From positions 1 to 13,049 of the forward strand of contig JAGQVR010000054.1 in NCBI GenBank assembly GCA_020437875.1: a stretch of 13,049 nt of DNA, given 5' to 3'. Shown here one piece after another: positions 12,649 to 13,049 of the stretch (position 1 is the first letter of the stretch; each line of letters starts with the position of its first letter). The position numbers and the translations under genes were made by a program. The notes beneath the pieces are model-generated. The model worked only from the letters and a program-made list of their open reading frames with translations. It was not told the DNA's origin and searched no databases. The stretch is from Flavobacteriales bacterium (GTDB lineage Bacteria; Bacteroidota; Bacteroidia; Flavobacteriales_F; PHOS-HE28).

Positions 12649-13049
12649 ATGACCATCGTACCCAACGAGGCCGACACCCGCATCGCCACCTTGACATGCG
12701 CCCGGCCGGACCTGCTGGAGATCCGTTACAAAGCGGGGGTGCTCTTCACCCCGGAGTCCGTGGCCGAGGTGCAGGCCGCACGGCGCCGCCTGATGGGCGC
12801 CCGCAGCTACGCCACCTTCACGGTGATCCCTGCGGATGCGGACTTCTCGCTGGAGACGATGCGTGAGGACCATGGCGATGGCGATCGCGGACAGGGGCGT
12901 ATCCTGGCCTCGGCCATCGTCATCCATTCGTCGATGATCGAACGGCTCACGCATGTCTACTTCAAGTACTTCCCGCAATTGCAACGCGTGCTGGTGACGG
13001 ATGATGAGGTGGAGGCCCGTGCTTGGATGACGGCTCAACTGGAGGAGAT
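12649..13049 (+). CDS. STAS/SpoIIAA-like small protein family of Bacteroidota, C-terminus cut off
   Basis: The frame is open from ATG 12649 to the window edge, giving 133 residues so far and no stop. The sequence resembles a family of short (~130-140 residue) Bacteroidota proteins of unknown role with a STAS/SpoIIAA-like alpha/beta layout. It shows L-L-E-I-R-Y-K-A-G-V-L-F-T-P-E-S-V near the start, A-R-R-R-L-M-G-A-R-S-Y-A-T-F-T-V-I-P, D-A-D-F-S-L and E-D-H-G-D-G-D-R-G-Q-G-R-I-L-A-S-A, then V-Y-F-K-Y-F-P-Q-L-Q-R and E-A-R-A-W-M near the end. From the expected length only a few residues are probably missing. A -7-like TATCTTAA (12622-12629) lies 19 bases upstream. Family membership is from memory of the pattern; function is not known. 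Confidence 0.7.
   Translation, partial: MTIVPNEADTRIATLTCARPDLLEIRYKAGVLFTPESVAEVQAARRRLMGARSYATFTVIPADADFSLETMREDHGDGDRGQGRILASAIVIHSSMIERLTHVYFKYFPQLQRVLVTDDEVEARAWMTAQLEE

Overview
The window comes from a fairly GC-rich member of the Bacteroidota, plausibly a Flavobacteriales lineage. Three things point there. Two large secreted proteins end in type A sorting domains of the type IX secretion system (T9SS), a system known only from this phylum. Several upstream regions resemble the Bacteroidota promoter (TTG, about 20 nt, TAnnTTTG) and lack good Shine-Dalgarno sites. The small protein at the right edge resembles short Bacteroidota proteins. Every gene I can support is on the + strand. I see no tRNA, rRNA, CRISPR array, transposase or phage gene.

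Layout. (1) 2-433: the 3' end of groEL, followed by a strong hairpin terminator. (2) 545-3058: an 837-residue secreted adhesin-like T9SS protein with a long internal duplication. (3) 3059-4579: a PAS-LuxR transcription factor (3397-4197) surrounded by decayed fragments of T9SS sorting domains. One relic lies upstream. Three lie downstream in three different reading frames, one broken by a stop codon and one nearly identical in DNA to the end of gene 2. (4) 4580-5521: an exported protein with the two-lobed aspartyl-protease fold, in which the expected catalytic aspartates appear to be histidines. (5) 5633-10230: a three-gene operon for a MukBEF/MksBEF-type SMC complex, in the order kleisin (MksF), winged-helix partner (MksE), SMC ATPase (MksB). 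It ends in a strong hairpin and has no adjacent MksG/JetD nuclease. (6) 10360-12063: a secreted T9SS protein built from seven repeats of 66-67 residues, very probably a seven-bladed beta-propeller. (7) 12213-12602 and 12649-13049: two small cytoplasmic proteins, the second cut off by the window edge.

How the parts relate. The SMC operon is the only clear multi-gene functional unit and is the best candidate for a DNA-organising or DNA-defence system here. Its architecture matches JetABC of Wadjet without JetD, so a chromosomal condensin is the conservative reading. The secreted proteins look like independent single-gene units. A family of intergenic hairpins whose 3' arm always contains CCGGGGCTT recurs five times and separates most transcription units. 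The 5' arm is much less conserved than the 3' arm, which is unusual for a plain terminator.
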